A stretch of 8,887 nucleotides of DNA from an uncultured Rhodospirillales bacterium (lineage in GTDB: Bacteria; Pseudomonadota; Alphaproteobacteria; Rhodospirillales; Defluviicoccaceae), in NCBI GenBank assembly GCA_937127205.1, contig CAKZLS010000536.1, forward strand, positions 1 to 8,887. Direction: 5' to 3'. The number at the start of each line of letters is the position of its first letter. Position 1 is the first letter of the stretch. Below the pieces are notes generated by a model. That model was given only the letters and a program-made list of their open reading frames with translations. It did not search any database and was not told the DNA's origin. Below, piece by piece: positions 1 to 6,919 of this stretch. The translations under genes were made by a program, and so were the position numbers.

Positions 1-1307
1 TCCAGGTGATGTTCCACTGGGATTACACCACCGGCCTCATCGTCGGCGGCCTGGTTGTGACAGCGTATGTCACAATCGGCGGCATGTACGGCCTGTCGTA
101 CAATCAGACGCTTCAGGCGATCATCATGGGCATCGCGCTGTTCGTACCCGCCGTTATCATCCTGTGGAAACTCGGTGCCGGCCCGGCCAGCATCTTCCCG
201 CCCTTCGGATACGCCAATCTCGTGCCCGAAATGGTGCAGGCCTTACCCTCATACTTCGATCCCTTTACGACGGTGAACGGTACCATACCGCTGACCTTCA
301 AGTTCTACGTAGGGATCATGCTCAGTATCGCCTTCGGAACCATCGGTCTGCCGCATATCGCCATGCGTTTCTTCACCGCGCCGTCGGTGCGGGACGCCAA
401 GATGTCGACGCTTTGGGGCATCGTGTTCATCGGCATCGTGTTTTTCACCACCTTCGCCATCGGCTTCGCGGCCAAGCTCTACACAATCCAGGAGCTGAAC
501 GCCAACGGCCTGCAGATCGTCGGTAAGGAAGCCGACCTTCTCGTGGTTGTGATGGCGCAGGCGTTTACGCCGTCGTGGATCGCGGCCCTGCCCGTCGCCG
601 GTGCCCTGGCGGCCGGTATGTCCACCATCGGCGGTCTGCTGATGGTGATCGGGTCCGGGCTCGGGAGCGACATCTACTCGACCGTGGTGCCGAACGCGTC
701 CGACAACAAAAAGGTGAAAGCCGGCTTCTTCTTCACCGCGCTCGGCGGTCTGGTGACAATTCTGCTGGCGCTCAATCCGCCGGAGTTCCTGCTCACCAGT
801 GTGATCTGGGCGTTCGTCGTGGCATCCTCCACTTTCACCCCGGTATTGATCCTGGGTATCTGGTGGAAGGGCGCCAACAAACTCGGCGCCATCGCCGGCA
901 TGCTGGTGGGCGGTGCGCTGTCCATCGCATTGTGGTGGACAAAGGGCGACCTTCTCGGTTTCCAGGTCATCCAATTGGGTCCGCTCGGCTACCTGGTCAC
1001 CGCCATCTTCAGCGCGTCGGCGGCGTGGTTCACCGTGGTTTTCGTGAGCATGGTGACCGGCGGTGAGAAGGACGAAGAAATCCTCCGCACCGTGGATCGC
1101 ATCCACGGCTGGCAGGACTACAACCCGCGGCGCTACAACGGGAAAGCCTTCCCGCTGGGCGTCGGCGCTATCGCCCTTGGGTTGATGATCTGGTCGGCCA
1201 CGCCCGACCCGGCCTATGAGAAGAAAGCGGCGGAAGCACCGGCCGCAACTCAGACGACCGTGGCACAAGCGCCAACCGCATCGCCCGAGACCGCGGTGCA
1301 GAAGTAA
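1..1307 (+). CDS. Sodium:solute symporter (SSS family, acetate/monocarboxylate type), 5'-truncated
   Basis: This is the C-terminal 430-odd residues of an inner-membrane sodium/substrate symporter. The frame is open to the left edge (codon CAG at 3-5 precedes the first GTG), so the true start lies outside; full members are about 550-600 residues, so roughly the first quarter is missing. About ten hydrophobic segments are visible. Counting the codon at 6 as residue 1, the stretch GLPHIAMRFFTAPSVRDAK (about 113-131) is typical of ActP/MctP-like acetate and monocarboxylate carriers. AAGMSTIGGLLM, with Ser206-Thr207, matches the conserved helix whose Ser/Thr pair helps form the second sodium site in this family. 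After the last helix comes a polar tail rich in Ala, Pro and Thr. A strong hairpin terminator follows the stop, so this gene ends its transcript. The SSS family is clear; the acetate-like substrate is inferred from sequence style only. Confidence 0.9.
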   Translation, partial: QVMFHWDYTTGLIVGGLVVTAYVTIGGMYGLSYNQTLQAIIMGIALFVPAVIILWKLGAGPASIFPPFGYANLVPEMVQALPSYFDPFTTVNGTIPLTFKFYVGIMLSIAFGTIGLPHIAMRFFTAPSVRDAKMSTLWGIVFIGIVFFTTFAIGFAAKLYTIQELNANGLQIVGKEADLLVVVMAQAFTPSWIAALPVAGALAAGMSTIGGLLMVIGSGLGSDIYSTVVPNASDNKKVKAGFFFTALGGLVTILLALNPPEFLLTSVIWAFVVASSTFTPVLILGIWWKGANKLGAIAGMLVGGALSIALWWTKGDLLGFQVIQLGPLGYLVTAIFSASAAWFTVVFVSMVTGGEKDEEILRTVDRIHGWQDYNPRRYNGKAFPLGVGAIALGLMIWSATPDPAYEKKAAEAPAATQTTVAQAPTASPETAVQK

Positions 1308-1317
1308 GGGCATACTT

Positions 1318-1339
1318 GGGGGACCCTTCGGGGTCCCCC
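1318..1339 (+). terminator. Hairpin terminator after the symporter gene
   Basis: GGGGGACCC, TTCG, GGGTCCCCC forms a perfect 9-bp stem closed by a UUCG tetraloop, starting 10 nt after the symporter stop codon. The downstream bases (GCTCTTGTCATTTT) are only moderately T-rich, so termination may be partial. The stem sequence is direct observation; its function as a terminator is inferred from form and position. Confidence 0.8.
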
Positions 1340-1372
1340 GCTCTTGTCATTTTGGGAAAGGGCGCCCTATCG

Positions 1373-1951
1373 ATGTTGATGATACGCGACCTTTTTCTTC
1401 TTCGCCCAACACCCTATTTCCACGCCTGCGAAAACCGCTGGGCCTCGTTCTGGGTCAGTGGTTTTTTGATTCTGACAGGCGTTGCCTACGGATCGCTGGT
1501 GGCACTATTCCAGCGCGCGATCGGCGGCGACCTAAAAGGCATACCGGTGGCGGATATCCCGAACAGCATCCTGTTCGGCGGCAATATCGTCTCGGGCCTT
1601 TTGATCGTCTTTATCGCCCATCTCGGCGTCACCATAGTGGCATGGCTGATGGCCCGGGGGGTGGGCGGTCCGGGAGGGCTCCTCGGTCTCTACCGGACCA
1701 CGGCATACCTATTGCCGCTGTTTTTTCCCGCCCTGCCGAAGGTGGCCTTGACCACGGTCACCCTCGACCGGGACCTGCCGCCGATTCCGTACGACACCAC
1801 CTACACAATATTAGGCGTGGCGGGCGTGGCCATGGCTCTTGTGGGTTATTATCAAGCCATTCGTGTGACCCAGGATGTCAGCCCCGGCCGCGCGGCGATA
1901 TCGGCGGGCCTATTCGCCTTGTTCATCGGATCTTTGGTGCTGATTTTCTAA
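1373..1951 (+). CDS. Small polytopic membrane protein, Yip1-like
   Basis: A 192-residue integral membrane protein with about five hydrophobic segments: roughly residues 25-46, 65-93, 107-128, 142-163 and 172-191. A short polar N-terminus ends in FLLRPTPYFHA. The layout (N-terminal amphipathic stretch with a Pro, an aromatic-rich first helix, then a penultimate helix ending in YYQAIRVTQDVSPGRA before the last helix) resembles bacterial Yip1-domain proteins, whose role is poorly known. The ATG at 1373 is chosen because the purine-rich GGGAAAGGG (1354-1362) lies about 10 nt upstream; a longer reading from a TTG at 1316 would begin at the edge of the terminator stem and is unlikely. An ATG two codons later is the main alternative. 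It probably shares a transcript with the lipoprotein gene 22 nt downstream. The membrane-protein call is firm; the Yip1 assignment is tentative. Confidence 0.7.
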   Translation: MLMIRDLFLLRPTPYFHACENRWASFWVSGFLILTGVAYGSLVALFQRAIGGDLKGIPVADIPNSILFGGNIVSGLLIVFIAHLGVTIVAWLMARGVGGPGGLLGLYRTTAYLLPLFFPALPKVALTTVTLDRDLPPIPYDTTYTILGVAGVAMALVGYYQAIRVTQDVSPGRAAISAGLFALFIGSLVLIF

Positions 1952-1973
1952 AACCCGGCACTATGTTTCACGT

Positions 1974-2600
1974 ATGTCTAATCGGTTTGCTCGCTCGATC
2001 GTGGCGGCCGTCCTGACGGCGGCGATCGCCGGCTGCGCCAACGAGCCGTTGGTCAGCCCTACCTTTCGGGCCGGTGACGTCTGGACTTTTGCCCAGGGCG
2101 TCATGGTCACCGGCCCGCTACTGGTGGAAACGCGCGGCACCCCCTACCCGGATGCGCAGAGCCGTTTGGATGAAACCATTGTCGCCACCATGAAGGAGGC
2201 CATAACCTGGAGCGCCGACGCCCGGCTCACCACCGATCCCGCCGAAGCCGCGAGCCATTCCATGCGAGTCATCTGGACATTCAACAGTGCCGGCGGGGTT
2301 GGCGGAACCGGTCAGTGCCGAAACCAATATCAAGGCGGCGGCCCGATGGAGGACGGCCGGGTGAGCGTCGTCGTCACCTACTGCGACGGCGAAGACGTCC
2401 TGTCCAACGTCGGAGGCCGACTGGGCGAAAGCCAAGGCCTGTCCGACCCGGCGTTCGCCAAGCTGATCCGCCAAGCGACGGGAGAACTGTTCCGCTACGG
2501 CGGCCGCGACAGGGATCGACCGGGATCGGGCATTACCATCGGTGGCGGCATGGGGACGTTCGGCATCGGCGGCGGCGGTATCGGAATAGGCGGACGCTAA
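1974..2600 (+). CDS. Putative lipoprotein of unknown function with glycine-rich C-terminus
   Basis: A 208-residue protein with an N-terminal lipoprotein signal: Arg4 and Arg7, a hydrophobic core, then the lipobox IAGC with Cys21 as the predicted lipidated residue. It should therefore be anchored to a membrane and face the periplasm. The middle has an amphipathic helix (SRLDETIVATMKEAI, about residues 63-77), a strand-like SMRVIWTF and then GRVSVVVTYCDG. Cys115 and Cys137 could pair as a disulfide. The segment SDPAFAKLIRQATGELF (about 160-176) precedes a tail made almost entirely of Gly, Ile and a few other residues. The pattern of a Cys-containing strand followed by a DPxFxxLIRQ helix looks like an uncharacterised proteobacterial family, but I cannot name a domain. 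No clear ribosome binding site precedes the ATG; no other in-frame start exists between it and the upstream stop, so it may depend on translation of the preceding gene. Confidence 0.75.
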   Translation: MSNRFARSIVAAVLTAAIAGCANEPLVSPTFRAGDVWTFAQGVMVTGPLLVETRGTPYPDAQSRLDETIVATMKEAITWSADARLTTDPAEAASHSMRVIWTFNSAGGVGGTGQCRNQYQGGGPMEDGRVSVVVTYCDGEDVLSNVGGRLGESQGLSDPAFAKLIRQATGELFRYGGRDRDRPGSGITIGGGMGTFGIGGGGIGIGGR

Positions 2601-2634
2601 TCTGTCACGCTTATCCTCTACGTAGTTTTTTGGC

Positions 2635-4119
2635 CTACTGACCGAGCGCCGCCAGAAACCGGTCGGTGGAGCCGGCGCGCAATAGGGTGATAGCACACCC
2701 CAGTTCGCGATCCTCGTCCTCGCCGACGGCGGGACAGACCTTGCCGTCCAGGGTCATTTTCGACGGGTGGCTATGGTGACCCCGCTCCGGTATGGCGCCG
2801 GGCAAATCCGCCTCGCGCTTGAACTCGGGATTGGTGTCCATGCCGTCGAGAATGATATTGGGCTCCACGCCGGATGCCTGGATAGTCTCGCCGTTAGGCC
2901 CATAATAAAGTGCCGTTGTCAGCTTCAGGGCGCCGTCCACCGGCAGCCGCATCACCGTCTGCACAGACCCTTTGCCGAAGGACCGCGAGCCCATCACCGT
3001 GGCGCGGCCGTGATCCTGCAGCGCCGCCGCGACGATTTCCGACGCCGACGCCGAGCCGGCATTGATCAGGACAACCATTGGCAGCCCCTCCGCCAAATCG
3101 CCCGAGCCCGCGGCGAACGCGTGGTCCCTGGCCGGGTCGCGGCCGCGAATGGATACGATCACGCCTTCTTCGAGGAAATCATCAGCAACGGCCAGCGATT
3201 GATCGAGCGCGCCGCCGGGATTGTTGCGCAAGTCCAGCACCAGCCCCCGGCCCTTGGACCCGAGCGCTTCGCGCATTTCGCTCATGGCGTCGGCCACGTC
3301 ATCTTCCACCTTCTCGTTGAAGCTGACGATCCGCAGATAGCCGATATCGTCTTCCACCCGCCAATTCACCGGCCGAACGGTGACGATGGCCCGGGTGATG
3401 GCCACGTCGAACGGCGCGTCCTCGGCCCGCGCGATGGTCAGGCGGATATTGGTTCCGGGCTCGCCGCGCATGGCATAGACGGCCTCTCTCAGGCTCATAT
3501 CCCGCACCGGGTTGCCGTCGATATGGGTGATCAGGTCCCCGGGTTTCAGACCGGCGCGGTCCGCCGGCGTCCCCTCGATGGGCGAGATCACCTTGATCAG
3601 CTTCTCTTCCTGCATCACCTTGATGCCCAGCCCGCCGAACTGTCCGGACATCACCAGGTTCATTTCCCGGTACTCTTCGGGATTGAGATAGGCGGAATGA
3701 GGGTCGAGTGACGCGGTCATGGAATCCAGCGCCTTTTCCACCAGCTCGTCCGCCGGCACGGATCGGGGCTCCGGATTGTCCTCCTCGACGCCCTCGATCG
3801 CCGCATCCATCAGTTCGCCGTCGGTCCGCGGGTGCACATAGGCGGAGCGGACGCGCTTGTAGGCGTCCCGGAAATGCTTCAGCTGGCGGGTGTTTTCCGG
3901 ATCCGAAGCGTAGGTTGTAAACACGGCATTGAACCGCGCCAGTTCCCTGGACCCGTCCTCGTTCAATGAATACGGATCCATCCCCACGGCTTCGGCGAAC
4001 CGGCCCATGGTCGGACTGTCGCCACTGCATCCATGCAGTGCCTGAACCAGATTCAAACCGAGCACCACGGCAATCGCCACGGCGAGCGCGGTTTTCGCTT
4101 TTCTCCAACGAATTACCAA
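2635..4119 (-). CDS. ctpA: S41 family carboxyl-terminal processing protease (Ctp/Prc-like)
   Basis: A 494-residue periplasmic serine protease that trims or degrades proteins from their C-termini. In order: a basic N-terminus and one hydrophobic segment (about 9-28) that could be a signal peptide or anchor; a helical N-terminal domain to about 150; a PDZ domain (about 155-245) with the carboxylate-binding loop FGGLGI; and the S41 protease domain. The active site is complete: Ser358 in GSASASE, Lys383 in SFGKGSVQ (25 residues later, the usual spacing) and Gln387 four residues on, matching the Ser-Lys-Gln triad known from CtpB. Cys31 after LHG is a poor lipobox. A C-terminal extension carries Cys462 and Cys475. 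The start is TTG: no ATG or GTG lies in frame upstream before a stop, and GGGAG (4128-4132) sits 8 nt before the TTG. It is convergent with the lipoprotein gene, 34 nt away. The symbol is by family; the substrate is unknown. Confidence 0.93.
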   Translation of the reverse strand: MVIRWRKAKTALAVAIAVVLGLNLVQALHGCSGDSPTMGRFAEAVGMDPYSLNEDGSRELARFNAVFTTYASDPENTRQLKHFRDAYKRVRSAYVHPRTDGELMDAAIEGVEEDNPEPRSVPADELVEKALDSMTASLDPHSAYLNPEEYREMNLVMSGQFGGLGIKVMQEEKLIKVISPIEGTPADRAGLKPGDLITHIDGNPVRDMSLREAVYAMRGEPGTNIRLTIARAEDAPFDVAITRAIVTVRPVNWRVEDDIGYLRIVSFNEKVEDDVADAMSEMREALGSKGRGLVLDLRNNPGGALDQSLAVADDFLEEGVIVSIRGRDPARDHAFAAGSGDLAEGLPMVVLINAGSASASEIVAAALQDHGRATVMGSRSFGKGSVQTVMRLPVDGALKLTTALYYGPNGETIQASGVEPNIILDGMDTNPEFKREADLPGAIPERGHHSHPSKMTLDGKVCPAVGEDEDRELGCAITLLRAGSTDRFLAALGQ

Positions 4120-4186
4120 AACCTCATCTCCCGACCCAGCGTCAAAGCCGATTCCGGCTTCTTCTTGTGCTCAGCCCACAACCCCA

Positions 4187-4214
4187 AATATAGGCACTCG
4201 ACGACTGTGTGCAA
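4187..4214 (-). promoter_or_regulatory. Candidate sigma70-type promoter for the S41 protease gene
   Basis: Read on the minus strand, TTGCAC (4214-4209) is followed after 16 nt by TATATT (4192-4187). This would start transcription near 4180 and give a leader of about 60 nt before the TTG start at 4119. It lies in the 189-nt gap between the heme A synthase stop and the protease start, so the protease can have its own transcript although both genes share a strand. The sequence match is seen; activity is inferred. Confidence 0.4.
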
Positions 4215-4308
4215 ACAATGTCTGAACTCCCGCAAAAAGAGAACCCCCAGATGCGGAAATGGGCGTCGACCACCGTACAGTATGCTCGACACTATCGGAA
4301 GCGACGCT

Positions 4309-5397
4309 CTATTTTGTTACAATCCCCATGCCGGCAGCGATCGCCGCCCGCCCTTGCCGCGACGGCCGCAGCTGAAACGCCGTCCACAAGCCCGCTGTCA
4401 GCAACAGCACCGCCACCGCCTGATGGGCCGCGGCCAGCGGCAACGGGACGTACAACACAAGGGTGGAAATCCCGAGCGTAACTTGAAGTGCGGCGATCCC
4501 CAGCAGCAGGTGGGATGCGTGGCGAACCGACTTATCGCAGCCGCTACCGCGCACAACCAGCCAGAACACTACCACCATCGCGAACGTGGTTATGGCGAGG
4601 ACCCGGTGGGTGAACTGAACGGTGGTCACATCCTCGAAAAAATTGATCGCCAGGGGCGACAGGGCGAACAGATGCTCCGGGATCAGTTCCCCGTCCATCA
4701 GCGGGAACGTGTTGTAGGCAAAGCCGGCATTCAGTCCGGCGACAAAACCGCCCGATAGGATGGTGAGGGCGATCATCGCGCAAAGCGATGCGGCGAACCG
4801 CCAACCGAGCCCGCCGGCGGCGTCATGGGGCTTCGGAAACAGCAATCCCCAGGCGACCCATAGGATGTAGCCATAGATCAACAGCGCCGCGCCGAGATGG
4901 GCGGTAAGCCGGTACTGACTGACGTCGGGACGGTCGACGAGGCCGCTCTTGACCATGTACCACCCGAGAACGCCCTGCAGCCCGCCGAGAACGAACATGA
5001 TGAGCAGTTTGACCGCAAGGCGCCTGTCCACCCATTTCATCATCAGAAACGTGACGAACGGCACGAAGAAGGCGATCCCCATCAACCGGCCCCATAGCCG
5101 ATGGATATACTCCAGCCAGAAAATTCCTTTGAACTCGGCCAAGGTCATGCCGGCGTTGACTTCTCTGTACTCCGGAGAGGTCCGGTAGGCCGCGAACACC
5201 TCTTCCCAACGCGCCTCGGTCAACGGCGGCAGCCATCCGGTCACCGGGCGCCAGTGCACCATGGAGAGCCCCGACTCGGTCAGCCGGGTCACCCCGCCGA
5301 TCACCACCATCATGAACACCATGGCGGCCACCCCCAACAGCCAATAGGCTATGATCCGCAGCTGCCGCTCGGTATCGGGGCGTGCGATCTCCGTCAT
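4309..5397 (-). CDS. ctaA: Heme A synthase (COX15/CtaA family)
   Basis: A 362-residue inner-membrane enzyme that oxidises the C8 methyl group of heme O to the formyl group of heme A, the cofactor of aa3-type cytochrome c oxidase. About eight membrane helices are seen. Conserved histidines that bind heme in this family lie at His99 (EYIHRLWGR), His167 (TAHLG), His264 (QFTHRVLA) and His325 (AAHQAV), in two internally similar halves. The loop after helix 1, GGVTRLTESGLSMVHWRPVTG followed by a long periplasmic insert, is typical of the alphaproteobacterial/mitochondrial COX15 branch rather than the shorter Bacillus type. I chose the ATG at 5397 because AAGGA lies about 6 nt upstream; earlier in-frame starts (ATG at 5454, TTG at 5478) have no such site and would add a polar, unconserved leader. 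No heme O synthase or oxidase genes are adjacent, so it stands apart from the cta cluster. Confidence 0.96.
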   Translation of the reverse strand: MTEIARPDTERQLRIIAYWLLGVAAMVFMMVVIGGVTRLTESGLSMVHWRPVTGWLPPLTEARWEEVFAAYRTSPEYREVNAGMTLAEFKGIFWLEYIHRLWGRLMGIAFFVPFVTFLMMKWVDRRLAVKLLIMFVLGGLQGVLGWYMVKSGLVDRPDVSQYRLTAHLGAALLIYGYILWVAWGLLFPKPHDAAGGLGWRFAASLCAMIALTILSGGFVAGLNAGFAYNTFPLMDGELIPEHLFALSPLAINFFEDVTTVQFTHRVLAITTFAMVVVFWLVVRGSGCDKSVRHASHLLLGIAALQVTLGISTLVLYVPLPLAAAHQAVAVLLLTAGLWTAFQLRPSRQGRAAIAAGMGIVTK

Positions 5398-5510
5398 CGG
5401 GCTATCCTTGTGACGGGTCGCGTTTGCGAAGGTGTGTGCATGATTGTCAGACATAATCCGAGGCGCGCCAAAATCCAACCCTCATCACCGATCCCACCCG
5501 CCTATTCCCA

Positions 5511-5534
5511 CCGACCTATAAGGTGAACGGTCGG
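5511..5534. repeat. Inverted repeat upstream of ctaA
   Basis: CCGACC (5511-5516) and GGTCGG (5529-5534) are perfect 6-bp inverted arms around a 12-nt spacer containing TATAAGGTGAAC. On the minus strand this places a TTATAG-like element between the arms, about 115 nt before the ctaA start. It may be an operator or the edge of the ctaA promoter. Arms this short can occur by chance. Confidence 0.3.
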
Positions 5535-5606
5535 CTGATCGGATCGCCCTAGTCGGACGAGGCCGGGGGGGTCATAACAACTTTTTCCATATCAACCCCA
5601 TGTACA

Positions 5607-5680
5607 GTAGATTTTCATCGAATTCCGAGGTCAGAACACGCCGATTCAGCTTGGCTACGTAGATTTTACATGGAATTGCG
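5607..5680. repeat. Imperfect direct repeat, two copies of about 21 nt
   Basis: Copy 1 (5607-5627) and copy 2 (5659-5680) both begin GTAGATTTT. They continue as CATCGAATTCCG and ACATGGAATTGCG respectively. Aligned with one inserted A, 19 of 21 positions agree. The start-to-start offset is 52 nt, close to five turns of B-DNA, so both copies would face the same side of the helix, as expected for a pair of sites for one DNA-binding protein. No third copy is visible in the window. The function is inferred. Confidence 0.55.
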
Positions 5681-5833
5681 CGGTTGTTCGAACTGGCGCC
5701 ATTCCGCTTGCTATTCACACCCACGGACGAGAATACCATGCAACTCGAAGCCCACGGTCCAGAAGGAGACTTATCAAACGATTCTGTCCCTTTCGTTCCA
5801 CTCCTCCGTTGTACGGGTCTTCGTCAATAACCG

Positions 5834-5862
5834 TTGCTATTCGGTGGCTTACGAAGAAAGAT
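5834..5862 (+). promoter_or_regulatory. Weak candidate promoter for the fructokinase operon
   Basis: TTGCTA (5834-5839) followed after 17 nt by AAAGAT (5857-5862) is a weak sigma70-like pair (four and three matches to consensus). It is worth noting because the palindrome at 5859-5873 would overlap its -10 and start site, the usual place for a repressor operator. On its own the match is poor. Confidence 0.2.
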
Positions 5863-5873
5863 TACCGTAATCT
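5859..5873. promoter_or_regulatory. Perfect 15-bp palindrome, candidate operator of the sugar operon
   Basis: AGATTAC-C-GTAATCT is a perfect 7-bp inverted repeat around a single C, 71 nt upstream of the fructokinase ATG. Its size, perfect symmetry and position fit the binding site of a dimeric sugar-responsive regulator (LacI, GntR or ROK types are common in such operons). The regulator is not in the window and its class cannot be told from this site. Confidence 0.5.
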
Positions 5874-5944
5874 AATGGAAATGAACGTCCAAGAGGCAAA
5901 CCAAAAATACGGGCAAACGATCGGCGACGACTCGGGAGGGCATC

Positions 5945-6919
5945 ATGACGGACGCCATTTGTTTGGGCGAACTTCTGGTTGACTTCGTACCAACTGAAAC
6001 TGGCAAGGACCTGATCGAGGCCTCCGCCTTTAAGAAAGCGGCGGGGGGCGCGCCGGCGAATGTGGCGGTCGGGCTTAAACGGCTCGGCGTTAGCAGCGGC
6101 TTCATGGGCAAGGTGGGCGTCGACCCGTTCGGGCGTTTCCTGGCCCGCACCCTCGAGGCCGACGGTGTCGACACCAGCACCCTGCTGCCCACGCGCGATG
6201 CGCCCACCGCATTGGCCTTCGTCGCGCTCCGCGCGGACGGTGATCGCGATTTTTTCTTCTTCGGCAATCCCAGCGCCGACAAGACGCTCTCCCCTGCCGA
6301 TGTCGACCTGAGCGCGATCGGCCGCTGCAAACTGCTGCACTTCGGCTCCATCAGCCTGTCGATGGAGCCCGCGCGCGCGGCAACGCTCTACGCCGCCGAC
6401 GCGGCCCGGGAAGCCGGCGCGATGATCTCGTACGATCCCAACTTGCGCCTCGCCTTTTGGAATGACGCGGACGCCGCGCGCGAAGGGATCGAAGCGGGCT
6501 TGGCTAAGGCCGACATCGTCAAAATCAGCGAGGACGAATTGTTCTTTCTCACCGGCGCCAGCGAGCCGGGGCGGGCACGGGATCGATTATGGACCGAACG
6601 CACCAAGCTGATGATCGTCACCGCCGGCGGCAAGGGTTCCATTTACATCACCAGCGACTTTATGGGCAGCGTGCCCAGCGTCAAGGTGAAGGCGGTCGAC
6701 GCGACCGGCGCCGGGGATGCGTTTACCGCGGGTCTTCTCGCCGGCCTGTTGAGCCAGCCCAAGGCCATCGGAAACGAGCCCATGATGAAAGAGGTCTGCC
6801 GCTTTGCCAACGCGGTCGGCGCGCTGACAACCACGGCCCGCGGCGCGATCCCGTCGCTGCCGACGCGGCAACAGGTGGAAGAGTTTTTGGCGACGCACAG
6901 GAGCCCAATGGACGCATAG
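5945..6919 (+). CDS. PfkB-family carbohydrate kinase, probable fructokinase
   Basis: A 324-residue cytoplasmic sugar kinase of the ribokinase/PfkB fold, probably phosphorylating fructose to fructose 6-phosphate with ATP. The substrate-binding N-terminal motif GGAPANVAVGLKRLG starts at Gly34, and GKVGVDPFGRFL corresponds to the first PfkB signature region. YDPNLRLAFW (about 160-169) and KISEDELFFLTG are typical of fructokinases. The second PfkB signature is DATGAGDAF, starting at Asp252, with Asp258 as catalytic base and the GAG anion hole. Length is normal. The ATG at 5945 is preceded by GGGAGGG (5934-5940), with 4 nt between. It is the first gene of a plus-strand operon with an MFS sugar transporter and a sugar-binding protein, which supports uptake followed by phosphorylation of one free sugar. 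Other PfkB substrates such as 2-keto-3-deoxygluconate are possible but less likely given the motifs and the FrcB-like neighbour. Confidence 0.9.
   Translation: MTDAICLGELLVDFVPTETGKDLIEASAFKKAAGGAPANVAVGLKRLGVSSGFMGKVGVDPFGRFLARTLEADGVDTSTLLPTRDAPTALAFVALRADGDRDFFFFGNPSADKTLSPADVDLSAIGRCKLLHFGSISLSMEPARAATLYAADAAREAGAMISYDPNLRLAFWNDADAAREGIEAGLAKADIVKISEDELFFLTGASEPGRARDRLWTERTKLMIVTAGGKGSIYITSDFMGSVPSVKVKAVDATGAGDAFTAGLLAGLLSQPKAIGNEPMMKEVCRFANAVGALTTTARGAIPSLPTRQQVEEFLATHRSPMDA

Larger units (their letters stand above)
5398..5944. other. Divergent intergenic region between ctaA and the sugar operon
   Basis: These 547 nt hold no convincing gene. The right part is markedly poorer in GC (about 47% over 5581-5880 by hand count) than the flanking genes (about 65-68% in sampled lines). 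It must contain the promoters for ctaA (leftward) and for the fructokinase operon (rightward). Visible structure: an inverted repeat CCGACC...GGTCGG at 5511-5534 upstream of ctaA; a run of seven G at about 5565-5571; a close direct repeat at 5607-5627 and 5659-5680; and a 15-bp palindrome at 5859-5873. Short open frames such as 5670-5870 and 5875-5982 lack convincing ribosome binding sites and recognisable protein sequence. It could also hide a small RNA or gene remnant; neither can be shown here. Confidence 0.7.

Noticed and set aside
249..1313. A 354-codon open frame antisense to the symporter gene
   Set aside because: It mirrors the GC-rich codon use of the symporter, its translation is rich in Arg, Gly, His and Asp with no domain, and the symporter has clear family motifs on the other strand.
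1316..1372. Longer N-terminus for the Yip1-like protein from TTG at 1316
   Set aside because: That start lies at the foot of the terminator hairpin and has no ribosome binding site; the extra residues look non-coding.
2618..2631. CTACGTAG followed by six T between the convergent lipoprotein and protease genes, considered as a terminator
   Set aside because: The 8-bp self-complementary word leaves no room for a loop, so it cannot make a stable hairpin; the T-run alone is not evidence.
2767..3711. A 314-codon open frame antisense to the S41 protease
   Set aside because: The protease frame carries an intact PDZ domain and catalytic triad; this frame is a His/Arg/Gly-rich shadow.
5676..5700. 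GTTCGAAC and GGCGCC words that suggested a tRNA T-arm
   Set aside because: No matching acceptor, D-arm or anticodon stem could be built around them.
5670..5870. A 66-codon open frame in the intergenic region
   Set aside because: No ribosome binding site, no recognisable sequence or hydrophobic pattern, and composition unlike the neighbouring genes.
5875..5982. A 35-codon frame overlapping the fructokinase start
   Set aside because: No ribosome binding site at suitable distance; the overlap looks accidental and the fructokinase has its own good site.
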